30,764 nt of DNA, from positions 1 through 30,764 of the forward strand of contig CAKVOK010000046.1 of assembly GCA_934792465.1 (NCBI GenBank). The letters run 5' to 3'. Positions 1 to 8,854 of this stretch are shown here, in pieces. Numbering within the stretch: the first letter of the stretch is position 1; each line of letters starts with the position of its first letter. The translations under genes and the position numbers were made by a program. The notes beneath the pieces were generated by a model. That model saw only the letters and a list, made by a program, of their open reading frames with translations. It had not been told where the DNA came from and searched no databases. Source of the DNA: an uncultured Clostridia bacterium. Lineage in GTDB: Bacteria; Bacillota; Clostridia; RUG12999.

Positions 1-1191
1 GTAATTGCGTTTGTATATTCGTTTATGATACCGACCGGGATATCCGGCGGTGTTGTATTTACGATTATCATTTTGAATGCCGTGCCGTCTTTGTTCAGCT
101 ATTTTGTACAGGCAAAATACAGAATATTAATGGAGGTTGACGGCAGAAAATACGTAATAAACAATTCGGAAACGCTGTTGCAGCTGGCGTCGAATATATT
201 GAAAATACTTGTTTTGGTGCTGACGGACAGTCTTATACTTATTCAGCTTGTATACTGCGTTTTGGCACTTATACAGATGGGCTATCTGTATTTGTATGCG
301 AAAAAGAGATATACGTGGCTTAATCTGAAAACAGAACCGGATTACAAAGCCATATCGCAGAAAAAATCTGTGTTGATTCATCAAATATCGGCGATGGTAT
401 TTAATAACACGGATATTATTCTGCTTTCGGTATTGAGCGGATTTAAGGTTGTCAGCGTATATACGATTTACAATATATTTTTCTCGCAAATACAGGCATT
501 TATAACAAATATAATATCGGGATTCAGCTTTGCGCTCGGGCAAACATTTCATGCGGACAGAGAAAAATTTGATAAGCTTTATAATATGTACGAAACGTTT
601 TATATTATGGCAACATTTATAATTTATACGCTTATGGCGGTGTTTTTGCTGCCGCTGATACAGATATATACGGGCGGAATAAACGATGCCGATTATACAA
701 ACGTACCTTTGGTATTTTTGTTTGCGGTTATGAATCTGCTGTCGAACGGCAAGCTTCCGTCGAACCATGTACTTGAATATTCGGGAAAATTTCGGGAAAC
801 ACGTTCTCATGCCATAATCGAAATGATGATAAATATTGCAGTTTCTGTATTCGCAATTGTGAAATGGGGCATATGCGGTGCAATAATCGGAACGATTACG
901 GCACTGGCATACAGAGGTACTATGATGATTTATTATGCCAACAGGAAAGTTTTGGAAAGAAGCGTATGGAAAACATATAAACTGTGGATAATTGACAGTG
1001 CGGCGTTTGCACTTGTAATGGCTGTGTTTTTCGTAGACAGCTTCAGCGGTCTTTCGTTCGGCAAACTTTTGCTGAAAGGCATGATTCATTCGGTTTGGAT
1101 AGCCGGGTTGTATGTTGCGGTCAATTTCGTATTTCAAATAAGTGCGTTCAAAACGGCGGTTGATATATTCAGAAAGAGGGAAGTTGTATGA
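1..1191 (+). CDS. Wzx-like polysaccharide flippase (5' end missing)
   Basis: This is the C-terminal ~396 residues of a multi-pass membrane protein of the MOP/polysaccharide-transporter type, which flips undecaprenyl-linked repeat units across the membrane. The frame is open from base 1, so the gene begins upstream of the window. The first ATG at 25 sits inside a hydrophobic stretch and has no ribosome binding site. Wzx proteins usually run about 480-510 residues, so roughly 90-110 appear to be missing. Alternating hydrophobic helices and short basic loops (for example the KKRYTW and ADREKFDK loops) run to a basic tail, FRKREVV. The stop overlaps the next ATG by four bases (ATGA), implying translational coupling. 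Family assignment rests on topology, general resemblance and the surrounding polysaccharide genes; O-antigen-type flippase is the best call, with no substrate prediction. Confidence 0.82.
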   Translation, partial: VIAFVYSFMIPTGISGGVVFTIIILNAVPSLFSYFVQAKYRILMEVDGRKYVINNSETLLQLASNILKILVLVLTDSLILIQLVYCVLALIQMGYLYLYAKKRYTWLNLKTEPDYKAISQKKSVLIHQISAMVFNNTDIILLSVLSGFKVVSVYTIYNIFFSQIQAFITNIISGFSFALGQTFHADREKFDKLYNMYETFYIMATFIIYTLMAVFLLPLIQIYTGGINDADYTNVPLVFLFAVMNLLSNGKLPSNHVLEYSGKFRETRSHAIIEMMINIAVSVFAIVKWGICGAIIGTITALAYRGTMMIYYANRKVLERSVWKTYKLWIIDSAAFALVMAVFFVDSFSGLSFGKLLLKGMIHSVWIAGLYVAVNFVFQISAFKTAVDIFRKREVV

Positions 1192-1922
1192 GTGTTCCGA
1201 AAAAAATACACTATTGCTGGTTCGGACGAGGTAAGCTTCCGAGGCTTGCCGAAAAATGCATCAAAAGCTGGGAAAAATATTGCCCGGGCTTTGAAATAAT
1301 CTGCTGGAACGAGGATAATTTCGACTTAAATCAAAACAGATACGTCAGAGAAGCGTATGAAGCGGGAAAGTGGGCATTTGTAAGCGATTATGTGCGTTTA
1401 AAGGTAATATATGAATACGGCGGAATATACCTCGATACCGATGTGGAATTGATTAAATCTCTTGAACCTCTGCTCGGAGGAAAAGGATATATGGGGTTTG
1501 ATGAAAAAGGAATTGTTGCTACAGGTCTTGGATTTGCCGCAGAACCGGGCAGCGAAATAATTGCTGAGATGCTGAAAGAATACGATAATATACCGTTTGT
1601 TCTGCCGGATGGCACATATGATATGACTCCGTGTCCGGACAGAAATACAGATGCGCTGAAAAGGCTCGGCATGGATATTAAAAATACTAAACAGACGTTT
1701 ATGGGCATGAGGTTTTTACCTCGTGAATATCTCTGCCCGATGGATTATTATACCGGGAAAATCGAGAAAACAAAAAATACATATTCGATACATCATTACT
1801 GCGCCTCGTGGACTTCGGCGGTAACGAAAAGAACCACACGCATAAAAAGAATAATCGGGGTAAAGATGTACGATAAGCTGTATGGGAAGTTTTTGCATAA
1901 ATTTAAATGGCTGGAGTGGTGA
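1188..1922 (+). CDS. DXD-type capsular polysaccharide glycosyltransferase
   Basis: This 244-residue cytoplasmic protein has the hallmarks of the Gly_transf_sug/OCH1-like family. These are the opening KIHYCWFG, the WNEDNFD segment, the SDYVRLKVIYEYGGIYLDTDVE core with the metal- and nucleotide-sugar-binding DXD at D83/D85, and a C-terminal HHYCASW motif. It should transfer one sugar from a nucleotide donor to the lipid-linked repeat unit. It starts at the ATG that overlaps the flippase stop by four bases. The length is typical for the family. Donor and linkage cannot be read from the sequence. Confidence 0.9.
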   Translation: MSVPKKIHYCWFGRGKLPRLAEKCIKSWEKYCPGFEIICWNEDNFDLNQNRYVREAYEAGKWAFVSDYVRLKVIYEYGGIYLDTDVELIKSLEPLLGGKGYMGFDEKGIVATGLGFAAEPGSEIIAEMLKEYDNIPFVLPDGTYDMTPCPDRNTDALKRLGMDIKNTKQTFMGMRFLPREYLCPMDYYTGKIEKTKNTYSIHHYCASWTSAVTKRTTRIKRIIGVKMYDKLYGKFLHKFKWLEW

Positions 1923-3472
1923 CAGTGCCGGAAAAGACGATAAAAAACATATATAATAAAATATCGGCGCAGGGGAAGATATGCTTTTTGTCCGCTGTGA
2001 TTATGGGACTTGCGGCGCACCTTTATAAAATGACGGGCTGGCTTCCGAATTGGGATTCGCTCGTGTTCAGATATGACGCACAAAATATGATTCCTCTCGG
2101 CAGATGGTTTTTGCCCGTTGTGTGCGGCATAAGCTCGTTTTATGATTTGCCGTGGCTGAACGGTATGCTTGCCGTTGTTTATCACGCCTTGGGAGCGGTG
2201 TGTATATGCAGAATATTCGATGTCAGAAAAAGCGTGACGGCGGCATTAATCGGAGCGGTTGTCAGCACATTCCCGGTGGTCACGTCCGTTATGATGTACA
2301 ATTATGTTGCGGACGGATATGCACTTTCGTTTTTGCTCGCCTGTGCGACGGTTGTGTTTTTGACAAAGGACAAGCCGAATTATGTGATTGCGGCGATTAT
2401 GATAACGCTTTCGGCAGGAATTTATCAGGCGTATATTTCAGTTACGGTTATGTTGATTTTAATGTATCTGATTGATAAAATTATATTCGGAAACGCAGAT
2501 GCAAAAAGTCTGATGAAAAAGATTGCAAAATTTTTGATTACCGGAATTGCGGGCATGATATTGTATTATATTGCGGAAAAAATCATGCTGCGTATAACGG
2601 GACGAAATGCGCTGGAGTACCAGGGATTCAGTTCTGCATTGTCGCTTTCGGATATAAGCATACAAAGGTCGCTGTACATATGCACACATATGTTTTTCGG
2701 ATATTTCTTTGATTTTTCCAAGGAAATGAATATGTTTGCAATATTAAACTGTATTATATTTGCGGTAATGCTTCTCCTGTATGTTGTTGCCGGTGTAAAA
2801 GGAAAATCTGTCTTTAAGATAAGTAAACTGCTGCTTTTGGCAGTCTGTATACTTTTAATCCCGATAGGTGCGGACATACTTGCTTTTGTGAACAGCAGCA
2901 TAGACTATCATAATCTTATGAAAATGGGTTATTGTGTGGTGTATTTGTTCTTTATAATATTGTACGAAAGAATGGATTTTGCAAATCCAAAAGCGTGCAG
3001 TGCAAAGGCATGGGTTATACTTATACTTGCCTGCGGATTGGTATACAATCAGATAATAATTGCAAATGTGAGTTATCATAAACTGCAAATGGCATATGAA
3101 AAATCCTACGGTACACTTGTTCGCATAGCCGACAGGATAGAGCAGACGAAAAATGCGGAAAAGTGCCGGGATATACTTGTTGTCGGCGCATTAAGCGGCA
3201 GTGAACCGTACAGTGCGGAGCTTCCGCCGGATATGACGGGAACCACGGACGGATATATACTGAGGGCAGACAACGAAGTTGTGGGACAGAGCGTTCTGTG
3301 CAGTGCCCTGAACGATTACTGCGGTAAGGAATACAGCTTTGTTTTCGGCGAGAGAAAACAGAAATTGCTGAAAAACAGCGCAGTTGAGGAAATGGATTAC
3401 TGGCCGAAGAAAAATTCCGTGGCGGTTGTGGATAATGTGATTGTTATAAAACTCGGAGCGGAGAGTGAATAA
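1907..3472 (+). CDS. GtrII-like membrane glucosyltransferase
   Basis: This is a large multi-pass membrane protein (up to 521 residues). Its N-terminal region (HLYKMTGWLPNWDSLVF, then QNMIPLGRWFLP and an SSFYDLPWLNG loop) is characteristic of the GtrII (Glucos_trans_II) family. About ten hydrophobic segments are followed by a soluble C-terminal domain of ~110 residues. Family members take glucose from undecaprenyl-phosphate-glucose outside the membrane and add it to a surface glycan, so the GtrB-like protein at 17886 is the likely partner. The start is ambiguous: ATG 1907 lies inside the previous gene, whereas GTG 1925 has GGAG (1913-1916) eight bases upstream and may be the true start. No GtrA-type flippase gene is seen in the window. 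Confidence 0.82.
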   Translation: MAGVVTVPEKTIKNIYNKISAQGKICFLSAVIMGLAAHLYKMTGWLPNWDSLVFRYDAQNMIPLGRWFLPVVCGISSFYDLPWLNGMLAVVYHALGAVCICRIFDVRKSVTAALIGAVVSTFPVVTSVMMYNYVADGYALSFLLACATVVFLTKDKPNYVIAAIMITLSAGIYQAYISVTVMLILMYLIDKIIFGNADAKSLMKKIAKFLITGIAGMILYYIAEKIMLRITGRNALEYQGFSSALSLSDISIQRSLYICTHMFFGYFFDFSKEMNMFAILNCIIFAVMLLLYVVAGVKGKSVFKISKLLLLAVCILLIPIGADILAFVNSSIDYHNLMKMGYCVVYLFFIILYERMDFANPKACSAKAWVILILACGLVYNQIIIANVSYHKLQMAYEKSYGTLVRIADRIEQTKNAEKCRDILVVGALSGSEPYSAELPPDMTGTTDGYILRADNEVVGQSVLCSALNDYCGKEYSFVFGERKQKLLKNSAVEEMDYWPKKNSVAVVDNVIVIKLGAESE

Positions 3473-3475
3473 GCT

Positions 3476-4336
3476 ATGATTTATTTTTGTGCGGACGATT
3501 ACGGGATAACGCTGCCTGTCTGCAAACGTATCAATGAATGTGTGGCAGAAGGCGCATTAAACAGGATAAGCATAGTGCCGAATACGGAATTGGCGGATAT
3601 AAAAAAGCTTGTTCCGAAAGGTTCTGAGTCGGTGGGTATACATGTTAATTTGGTTGAGGGCAAGGCTGTGTCACCGCCGCAGGAAATACCGCTGCTTGCG
3701 GACAGCTGCGGATATTTCAAAAATTCGTTTGCCGGATTGTTTTTGCTTTCGATTTCTAAAAAACGCAGAGAATTTAAAAAACAGGTTTATTGCGAAATAA
3801 GAAACCAAATTTTGCGTTGGCAGGATATAATGGGGGAGGATTTTCCCATTGAAATAGACAGCCACCAGCATACGCATATGATACCGGCGATTTTCGGAAC
3901 ACTCATGAATGTTATTAAAGATGAACATATAAACGTGAGGTATATGCGTATTCCGTCAGAGCCGATTTCGCCGTATGTTAAATCACCGTCCTTGTATTTC
4001 ACATATAAGCCGATAAATATTGTAAAGCAGTGGATTTTAAAAATATTCGGAGCCGTAAATAAAAAGAAGTTTAGAAAGTCCGGTATTAAGTCGGCACTTT
4101 TTATGGGGGTTCTCTTTTCGGGCAATATGGACGAAAAGCGGGTTTCGGCGGTTTTGAAAAAATATATTGAGCTTTCGCTGAAAAAGAACTGTGATATAGA
4201 AGTTCTTTTTCACCCCGGATATATAGAACCGGGTGAGGAAGTTCCGGACAAGGATAAAAAAGGATTTGTTGAATTTTATCTTTCCGAGGGGCGGAAAACG
4301 GAATTTAACACTTTAAAAAATATAAAAATCAAGTAA
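3476..4336 (+). CDS. ChbG/YdjC-family carbohydrate deacetylase
   Basis: This 286-residue protein has the YdjC (ChbG/HpnK) signature: an N-terminal CADDYG with D7/D8, GIHVNLVEG with H56, DSHQHTHMIP (D128, H130, H132, H134) and a late FHPGY with H246. These are the metal ligands and active-site residues of a family that removes acetyl groups from N-acetylated sugars such as chito-oligosaccharides. Within this operon, just before the priming transferase, it probably trims an N-acetyl group on a polysaccharide intermediate; that role is inferred from context. The gene follows the GtrII-like stop by three bases, with GGAG at 3460-3463 upstream. Confidence 0.88.
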   Translation: MIYFCADDYGITLPVCKRINECVAEGALNRISIVPNTELADIKKLVPKGSESVGIHVNLVEGKAVSPPQEIPLLADSCGYFKNSFAGLFLLSISKKRREFKKQVYCEIRNQILRWQDIMGEDFPIEIDSHQHTHMIPAIFGTLMNVIKDEHINVRYMRIPSEPISPYVKSPSLYFTYKPINIVKQWILKIFGAVNKKKFRKSGIKSALFMGVLFSGNMDEKRVSAVLKKYIELSLKKNCDIEVLFHPGYIEPGEEVPDKDKKGFVEFYLSEGRKTEFNTLKNIKIK

Positions 4337-4362
4337 TATACTTGGAAAAGGGAGTAAGAGCC

Positions 4363-5043
4363 ATGGCATATATTGAACAGGAAATGGTTGATGAAAGAAC
4401 AAGAGCCAGGCTGGAAAACATTCTGGAAGGTTCATATAAATCCTATTGGAAGAAAAAAAGGCTGTTCGACATATTTTTTGCAACGCTTATTCTGTTGTTT
4501 TTTATTCCGCTGATGATAGTCATAGCGATTGTCATTTATATTGATGACCCAAGTGCAAGCCCGATATATAAACAAGTCAGAGTGGGTCGGCACGAAAAAA
4601 CTTTTAATATGTATAAGTTCAGAACAATGCGTGCCGGTTCGGATAAAGAGATAAACGAGCTGACGGATAAAAACGAGATGAACGGACCTGTTTTCAAGAT
4701 GAAAGAAGACCCAAGGATAACAAGAGTGGGGCGCTTCCTGAGAAAGGTTTCGCTCGATGAATTAATGCAGTTTTTTAACGTTTTAAAAGGCGACATGACG
4801 CTTGTAGGACCTCGGCCGGCACTGCCGAGAGAGGTTGAGTTTTATACCGATTATCAGAAACTTAGATTGATTGTTACCCCGGGGATAACGTGCACATGGC
4901 AGATTCATAAAAACAGAAATGATGTACCGTTTGAGGAATGGGTAGAAATGGATTTGGATTATATACAGCACAGAACATTTATGAATGATATAAAAATAAT
5001 GCTGAAAACGCCGCTTGTTATGATTTCGGCGACAGGCAGATAA
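4363..5043 (+). CDS. Priming sugar-phosphate transferase (undecaprenyl-phosphate)
   Basis: This 226-residue PglC-type phosphoglycosyl transferase transfers a sugar-1-phosphate from a nucleotide donor to undecaprenyl phosphate, the first step of repeat-unit assembly. A basic segment (KKKRLFDI) leads into one hydrophobic membrane helix, then come YKFRTMRAG, VSLDELMQFF with the catalytic Asp-Glu pair, and GDMTLVGPRPALPRE. It lacks the large N-terminal domains of WbaP-type enzymes, so it is the minimal form. ATG 4363 is chosen because AAAGGGAG (4347-4354) lies eight bases upstream; a TTG at 4342 would extend it by seven residues but precedes that site. Three in-frame stops (TAA TAA TAG) end the gene. 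The sugar cannot be told from the sequence. Confidence 0.94.
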   Translation: MAYIEQEMVDERTRARLENILEGSYKSYWKKKRLFDIFFATLILLFFIPLMIVIAIVIYIDDPSASPIYKQVRVGRHEKTFNMYKFRTMRAGSDKEINELTDKNEMNGPVFKMKEDPRITRVGRFLRKVSLDELMQFFNVLKGDMTLVGPRPALPREVEFYTDYQKLRLIVTPGITCTWQIHKNRNDVPFEEWVEMDLDYIQHRTFMNDIKIMLKTPLVMISATGR

Positions 5044-5065
5044 TAATAGGATTGGAAGAATGAAA

Positions 5066-6211
5066 ATGAAAGTAGCGATGGTTGGTCATAAAGTTGTTCC
5101 GTCAAGGCGGGGCGGCATAGAAAATGTGCTTACGACGTTATGTCCGCTTTTGGTTAAACTCGGTATTGATGTGACTTGCTATAACCGCTCGTCCGATAAA
5201 GTGGAAAGCGAATATGTCGGAACGGTAGAAAATAAAAAATATAAAGGTGTAACGCTGAAAAAAGCACCGACCGTGAATGCAAGAGGTGCGGCGGCGATGC
5301 TGGCCTCGTATACAGCGGCTATGCGTTCGGCATTCGGCAGATACGATATTGTGCATTTCCATGCCGAAGGACCTTGTGCGGCAATGTGGATTCCGAAGCT
5401 TTTCGGCAAGAAATGTGTTGCCACGGTACACGGACTGGATTGGCAAAGAGAAAAATGGGGAAGAGGATTCGCTTCCAAATATATAAAATCGGGAGAAAAA
5501 ACTCTTGCAAAGTATGCCGACGAAATTATTGTACTGAGCGAAAGCGCATACGGCTATTTCAAGGATACATATAATCGTGAAACAAAGATAATTCCGAACG
5601 GAATAGAAAAACCGAATAAAAGACCGGCTGATGAAATAACACGCCGATACGGACTTCGCAAAGACGAATATATCTGCATTATCTCAAGGCTCACTGCGGA
5701 AAAAGGCGTGCATTACCTCATAGACGCTTACAATAAGATTGATACGGATAAAAAGCTCGTTATCGCAGGAGATACAAGCGATACGGACGATTATGTTGCA
5801 ATGATTAAGAAAAAAGCGGAAAACAATCCGAATATTCTGTTTACGGGATTTATATCGGGCAGTGTTCTTGAGGAAATGTACAGTAATGCGTATGCTGTCT
5901 GCCTGCCGTCGGATATCGAGGGAATGTCGCTCAGTCTGCTTGAAGCGCTTGCATACAACAATGCGCTCATATGCTCGGATATACCGGAAAATACTGCGGT
6001 TGCGGAGGATAAAGCGATATATTTCAAAAAAAGCGATGTTGACGATTTGGCATTAAAGCTTGAAAGAGTGTGCAATGATATTTCTGTTGTAAACGAATTA
6101 AGAAAAAACGCAGCCGAATTTATACTTGCAAAATATAACTGGAACGATGTGGCGGAGGCTACTTGCAATATATATAAAAGTATTTTGACGGACAAAAGAA
6201 AGGAAGTGTAA
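5066..6211 (+). CDS. GT4-family glycosyltransferase
   Basis: This 381-residue GT-B enzyme starts MKVAMVGHKVVPSRRGGIE, with the glycine-rich loop of GT4 enzymes. It carries an acceptor-domain VHFHAEGP, then the C-terminal donor-binding domain with IIPNGIE, ISRLTAEKGVHYL, LFTGFISG and an E-x7-E motif (IEGMSLSLLEALA). Position directly after the priming transferase suggests it adds the second sugar, as GT4 rhamnosyltransferases do in many Gram-positive capsule loci; the sugar is an inference. ATG 5066 is preferred over ATG 5060 because GGAAG (5054-5058) gives seven-base spacing. It is followed after four bases by the phosphoesterase gene. Confidence 0.93.
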   Translation: MKVAMVGHKVVPSRRGGIENVLTTLCPLLVKLGIDVTCYNRSSDKVESEYVGTVENKKYKGVTLKKAPTVNARGAAAMLASYTAAMRSAFGRYDIVHFHAEGPCAAMWIPKLFGKKCVATVHGLDWQREKWGRGFASKYIKSGEKTLAKYADEIIVLSESAYGYFKDTYNRETKIIPNGIEKPNKRPADEITRRYGLRKDEYICIISRLTAEKGVHYLIDAYNKIDTDKKLVIAGDTSDTDDYVAMIKKKAENNPNILFTGFISGSVLEEMYSNAYAVCLPSDIEGMSLSLLEALAYNNALICSDIPENTAVAEDKAIYFKKSDVDDLALKLERVCNDISVVNELRKNAAEFILAKYNWNDVAEATCNIYKSILTDKRKEV

Positions 6212-6215
6212 TGAT

Positions 6216-7451
6216 ATGGAAAATTATGTTTCGGGAGAATACAAAGAGCAGGAACAGCACATAAAAGAATATTTGAAAACCGTTGTAGCGGAAGATGTAT
6301 ATGATAAGTGGATTGAAAACCTTGTTTTCGAATATATCGGTAACGATAAGATTATTGCTGGATATTACGGGGACGAATCACTGGCGGAATTTAAAAAGAA
6401 TTACAAAGAATATGTTTGGGTGAATATCTGCTCGGTCATCGGGTATGTTAAAAAATTTGAGATTTACGACAGGCGCAGCAAGCTTTCCAAGCTGCATAAT
6501 ATAAAGTCGAAAAAATGGTTCAAGGCGGCAAAGCTGTTTTGCATCAGTTTGATTTTCGCAGCAGTTGCATTGTCGTTAGCCGTTGTGGCGGGAAATTATA
6601 TCGGAAACAGAAATTTCAAGGAAACATTTTACAGCGTCAGCAGTCTGAAAGCCGATAACGAGATTCGCATCATACAAATTTCGGATTTGCACAACTGCAA
6701 ATACGGCAGAGATAATGTTAAACTTACGTCACGGATTAAGATGCTGAACCCCGATTTGATATTGCTTACGGGCGACTGCATAAATTCCTCCGATGCTTCG
6801 ACGGACAACGTTACGGAGCTGTGCAAGACGCTGGTAAAATCGGCACCGACATATTATATATACGGTAATAACGAGGTCAAAAAGTATTACGATACGTCTT
6901 TGAGCAAGGGTGAGTTGGATAAAAAATACGGGTTTAACGATGAAAACAGAAATCCGAAAAAGCTTTTGGCGGAAAAAGATGATTTTGAGAAAAAGCTTGA
7001 AAAAGCAGGCGTAAAGGTTTTAAAAAACGAATTTGATACCATAGTTATCGGTTCGACGGAGGTGGACGTTTACGGCGTGCTTACTTCCAATCCGTCTGCG
7101 TTCTGGCCTTATGCAGGCGAAAGCTTCGGCGAATATATTTATAACAATTTGAATAATCTGAAAATTACGGCAATACACGAACCGTTTATTTTTGAAAAAT
7201 TCAAACACGAATCATGGGGTGATTTGATGGTATGCGGGCATACCCACGGCGGTGTTGTACGGCTGCCGATATTCGGACCGCTCTATACGCATGAGGGCGG
7301 ATTGCTGCCGGAGAAAAACGGTGATTATGTATACGGCAGATACGAGGTTGAAGGAAGTCCTTTGATAATAAGCTCCGGTCTGGAAAACCGCAATATTTTC
7401 AGAATTAACAATCGGCCGGAGTTGGTTATAATTGATGTAAATAAATTTTAA
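6216..7451 (+). CDS. Membrane-anchored metallophosphoesterase with DnaA-domain-I-like N-terminus
   Basis: This 411-residue protein has three parts. Residues ~15-88 resemble the N-terminal domain of DnaA (a YDKWIENL segment matching the DnaA ETW region, a short beta-like NDKIIAG, then an amphipathic DESLAEFKKNY helix and a hydrophobic end). Residues ~105-128 form one transmembrane helix. The rest is a YkuE-like calcineurin-type phosphoesterase with ISDLH (D157, H159), LTGD (D187), GNNE (N218), H321 and CGHTHGG (H342, H344). The usual catalytic His of GNH(D/E) is Asn219, so activity may be altered. If the N-terminus is cytoplasmic, the phosphoesterase lies outside, where it could act on lipid- or wall-linked phosphates. 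A good ribosome site (AGGAAGTG, 6201-6208) supports ATG 6216. The DnaA-like call is by eye. Confidence 0.8.
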   Translation: MENYVSGEYKEQEQHIKEYLKTVVAEDVYDKWIENLVFEYIGNDKIIAGYYGDESLAEFKKNYKEYVWVNICSVIGYVKKFEIYDRRSKLSKLHNIKSKKWFKAAKLFCISLIFAAVALSLAVVAGNYIGNRNFKETFYSVSSLKADNEIRIIQISDLHNCKYGRDNVKLTSRIKMLNPDLILLTGDCINSSDASTDNVTELCKTLVKSAPTYYIYGNNEVKKYYDTSLSKGELDKKYGFNDENRNPKKLLAEKDDFEKKLEKAGVKVLKNEFDTIVIGSTEVDVYGVLTSNPSAFWPYAGESFGEYIYNNLNNLKITAIHEPFIFEKFKHESWGDLMVCGHTHGGVVRLPIFGPLYTHEGGLLPEKNGDYVYGRYEVEGSPLIISSGLENRNIFRINNRPELVIIDVNKF

Positions 7452-7471
7452 CGCAGACGGAGGAGAAAAAT

Positions 7472-8833
7472 ATGTATGTTTCATTATTAAAAAAATTGCC
7501 GGTTGCGGTTGCTGCGATAATGCTGATTATCGGAATCATAACCGTATACTTCCGTTCAAAAAACGTTACGCGCAGCGAGTTTATAAGAATTTTCAAAAAT
7601 GCGAAATATATTCAGGCATGGGTATTGGTAACGGTATTTGTATTAACGAGTGTGTTTGGTATATTCAATTACCTTAATTCCAAAAAATCCGTGTATGCGG
7701 TTATTACGCTGAACTATTCGGAAGCGTCGCAGGCACAGAATTCCAACGGCACACGGTATAATATGGCAGAGATAACCTGTGATGAAGTGCTTAAAAGAGC
7801 AATAAAAAAAGGTGCGCTTGAAAAGGTTTCGGCAAAAGATTTGAAAAAATGTCTTTCTGTCAGTCCGTATGTACAGGGCGATGTGAAGGACGAAACGAAT
7901 TACCATATATCAACGGAATTTATTGTTACGTATTGTGCCAATAAGGATACACAGCATCTGAATTCGGAAAATGTTATTAAACTTATTGTAAGCGCATACA
8001 AGGATTATTATATAGAAAAATATACAGATAATTTTAAAATTGATACAGCGCAGGAAAAGCCGGATTACAGCACAATGGAGTACATGGATATTGTACTGTA
8101 TTTTGACAAAGAAGCATCTTCCGTATTAAATTATCTTTACGCTATGGCAGGAAAAAGTCAAGGTTTTGTTACAGATAACAATACAACATTCAATTCAATA
8201 GCCGGCAAGGTTTTTCAGTTTAAAGAAACACAGATTGACGAAAATCTGAAATCACTGATATTGCAATACGGTATAGCGAGAGATAAATCGGGATATATAG
8301 ACAGGCTCTCGTATCAGAATAAAAACACGGATTTCGACAGACAAAAGAATGCAGCTTCTTTCAGTCTTTGCAACAGCGCAATAGGTATGTATTCCGCAGA
8401 AATGACAAGAGTTGTTCTCGTACCTACATGGGACACAAGCGGAAAATATTATATGGGACGAACAAAGGTCGGCATAGACGAATTGTCGGTTAAGGCTACG
8501 GATTTCAGCAACAGGGTGGCGTCCAATGAAAAAGAGATTATGGACAACGACTTGATTATCAATAAGATGCAGGCATCGTCGGTAGATTCTGCGGTTAATG
8601 CGGAAGCGGATTCGCTGATAGCTTCTATAGATGAAAGTATAAAGCTCTTTGCGGACGAAGCCATTGCGGCAGGCAGAGAATATTCCAATTACAGAATGAA
8701 TCAGTGTATCGCTTTAAGCATCGCAGGAACTTCGTTTTTCGGAGGACTTAAAAGCGTAGCTGTGTTTGCGCTGTTCGCATATATAGCCGTAATTCTTTAT
8801 GCGATATCGAAAGAATTTCCGGAACGGGAATAA
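7472..8833 (+). CDS. Wzz-like membrane protein with large extracytoplasmic domain
   Basis: This 453-residue protein has two hydrophobic N-terminal helices (about residues 9-27 and 49-68), a long polar domain (about 69-420) and a C-terminal helix (about 425-447) with a short tail, SKEFPERE. This resembles polysaccharide co-polymerase (Wzz/CpsC) architecture, though an extra N-terminal helix is unusual and no tyrosine kinase domain is attached. The outer domain shares segments with the following gene product (for example TTFNSIA versus TSFNDLAD, and a YxIxxxKSxY stretch), so the two are paralogues and probably work together to set chain length. A strong site, GGAGGAG, precedes ATG 7472. Function is inferred from topology, paralogy and location just upstream of the polymerase gene. 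Confidence 0.7.
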   Translation: MYVSLLKKLPVAVAAIMLIIGIITVYFRSKNVTRSEFIRIFKNAKYIQAWVLVTVFVLTSVFGIFNYLNSKKSVYAVITLNYSEASQAQNSNGTRYNMAEITCDEVLKRAIKKGALEKVSAKDLKKCLSVSPYVQGDVKDETNYHISTEFIVTYCANKDTQHLNSENVIKLIVSAYKDYYIEKYTDNFKIDTAQEKPDYSTMEYMDIVLYFDKEASSVLNYLYAMAGKSQGFVTDNNTTFNSIAGKVFQFKETQIDENLKSLILQYGIARDKSGYIDRLSYQNKNTDFDRQKNAASFSLCNSAIGMYSAEMTRVVLVPTWDTSGKYYMGRTKVGIDELSVKATDFSNRVASNEKEIMDNDLIINKMQASSVDSAVNAEADSLIASIDESIKLFADEAIAAGREYSNYRMNQCIALSIAGTSFFGGLKSVAVFALFAYIAVILYAISKEFPERE

Positions 8834-8854
8834 AACGCATAGGAGGAGATTAAA

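Noticed and set aside
127..1137. Long open frame on the minus strand opposite the flippase gene
   Set aside because: Its translation is rich in Arg, His, Tyr and Cys with no family resemblance, it has no convincing ribosome binding site, and it is fully explained as the antisense shadow of the flippase.
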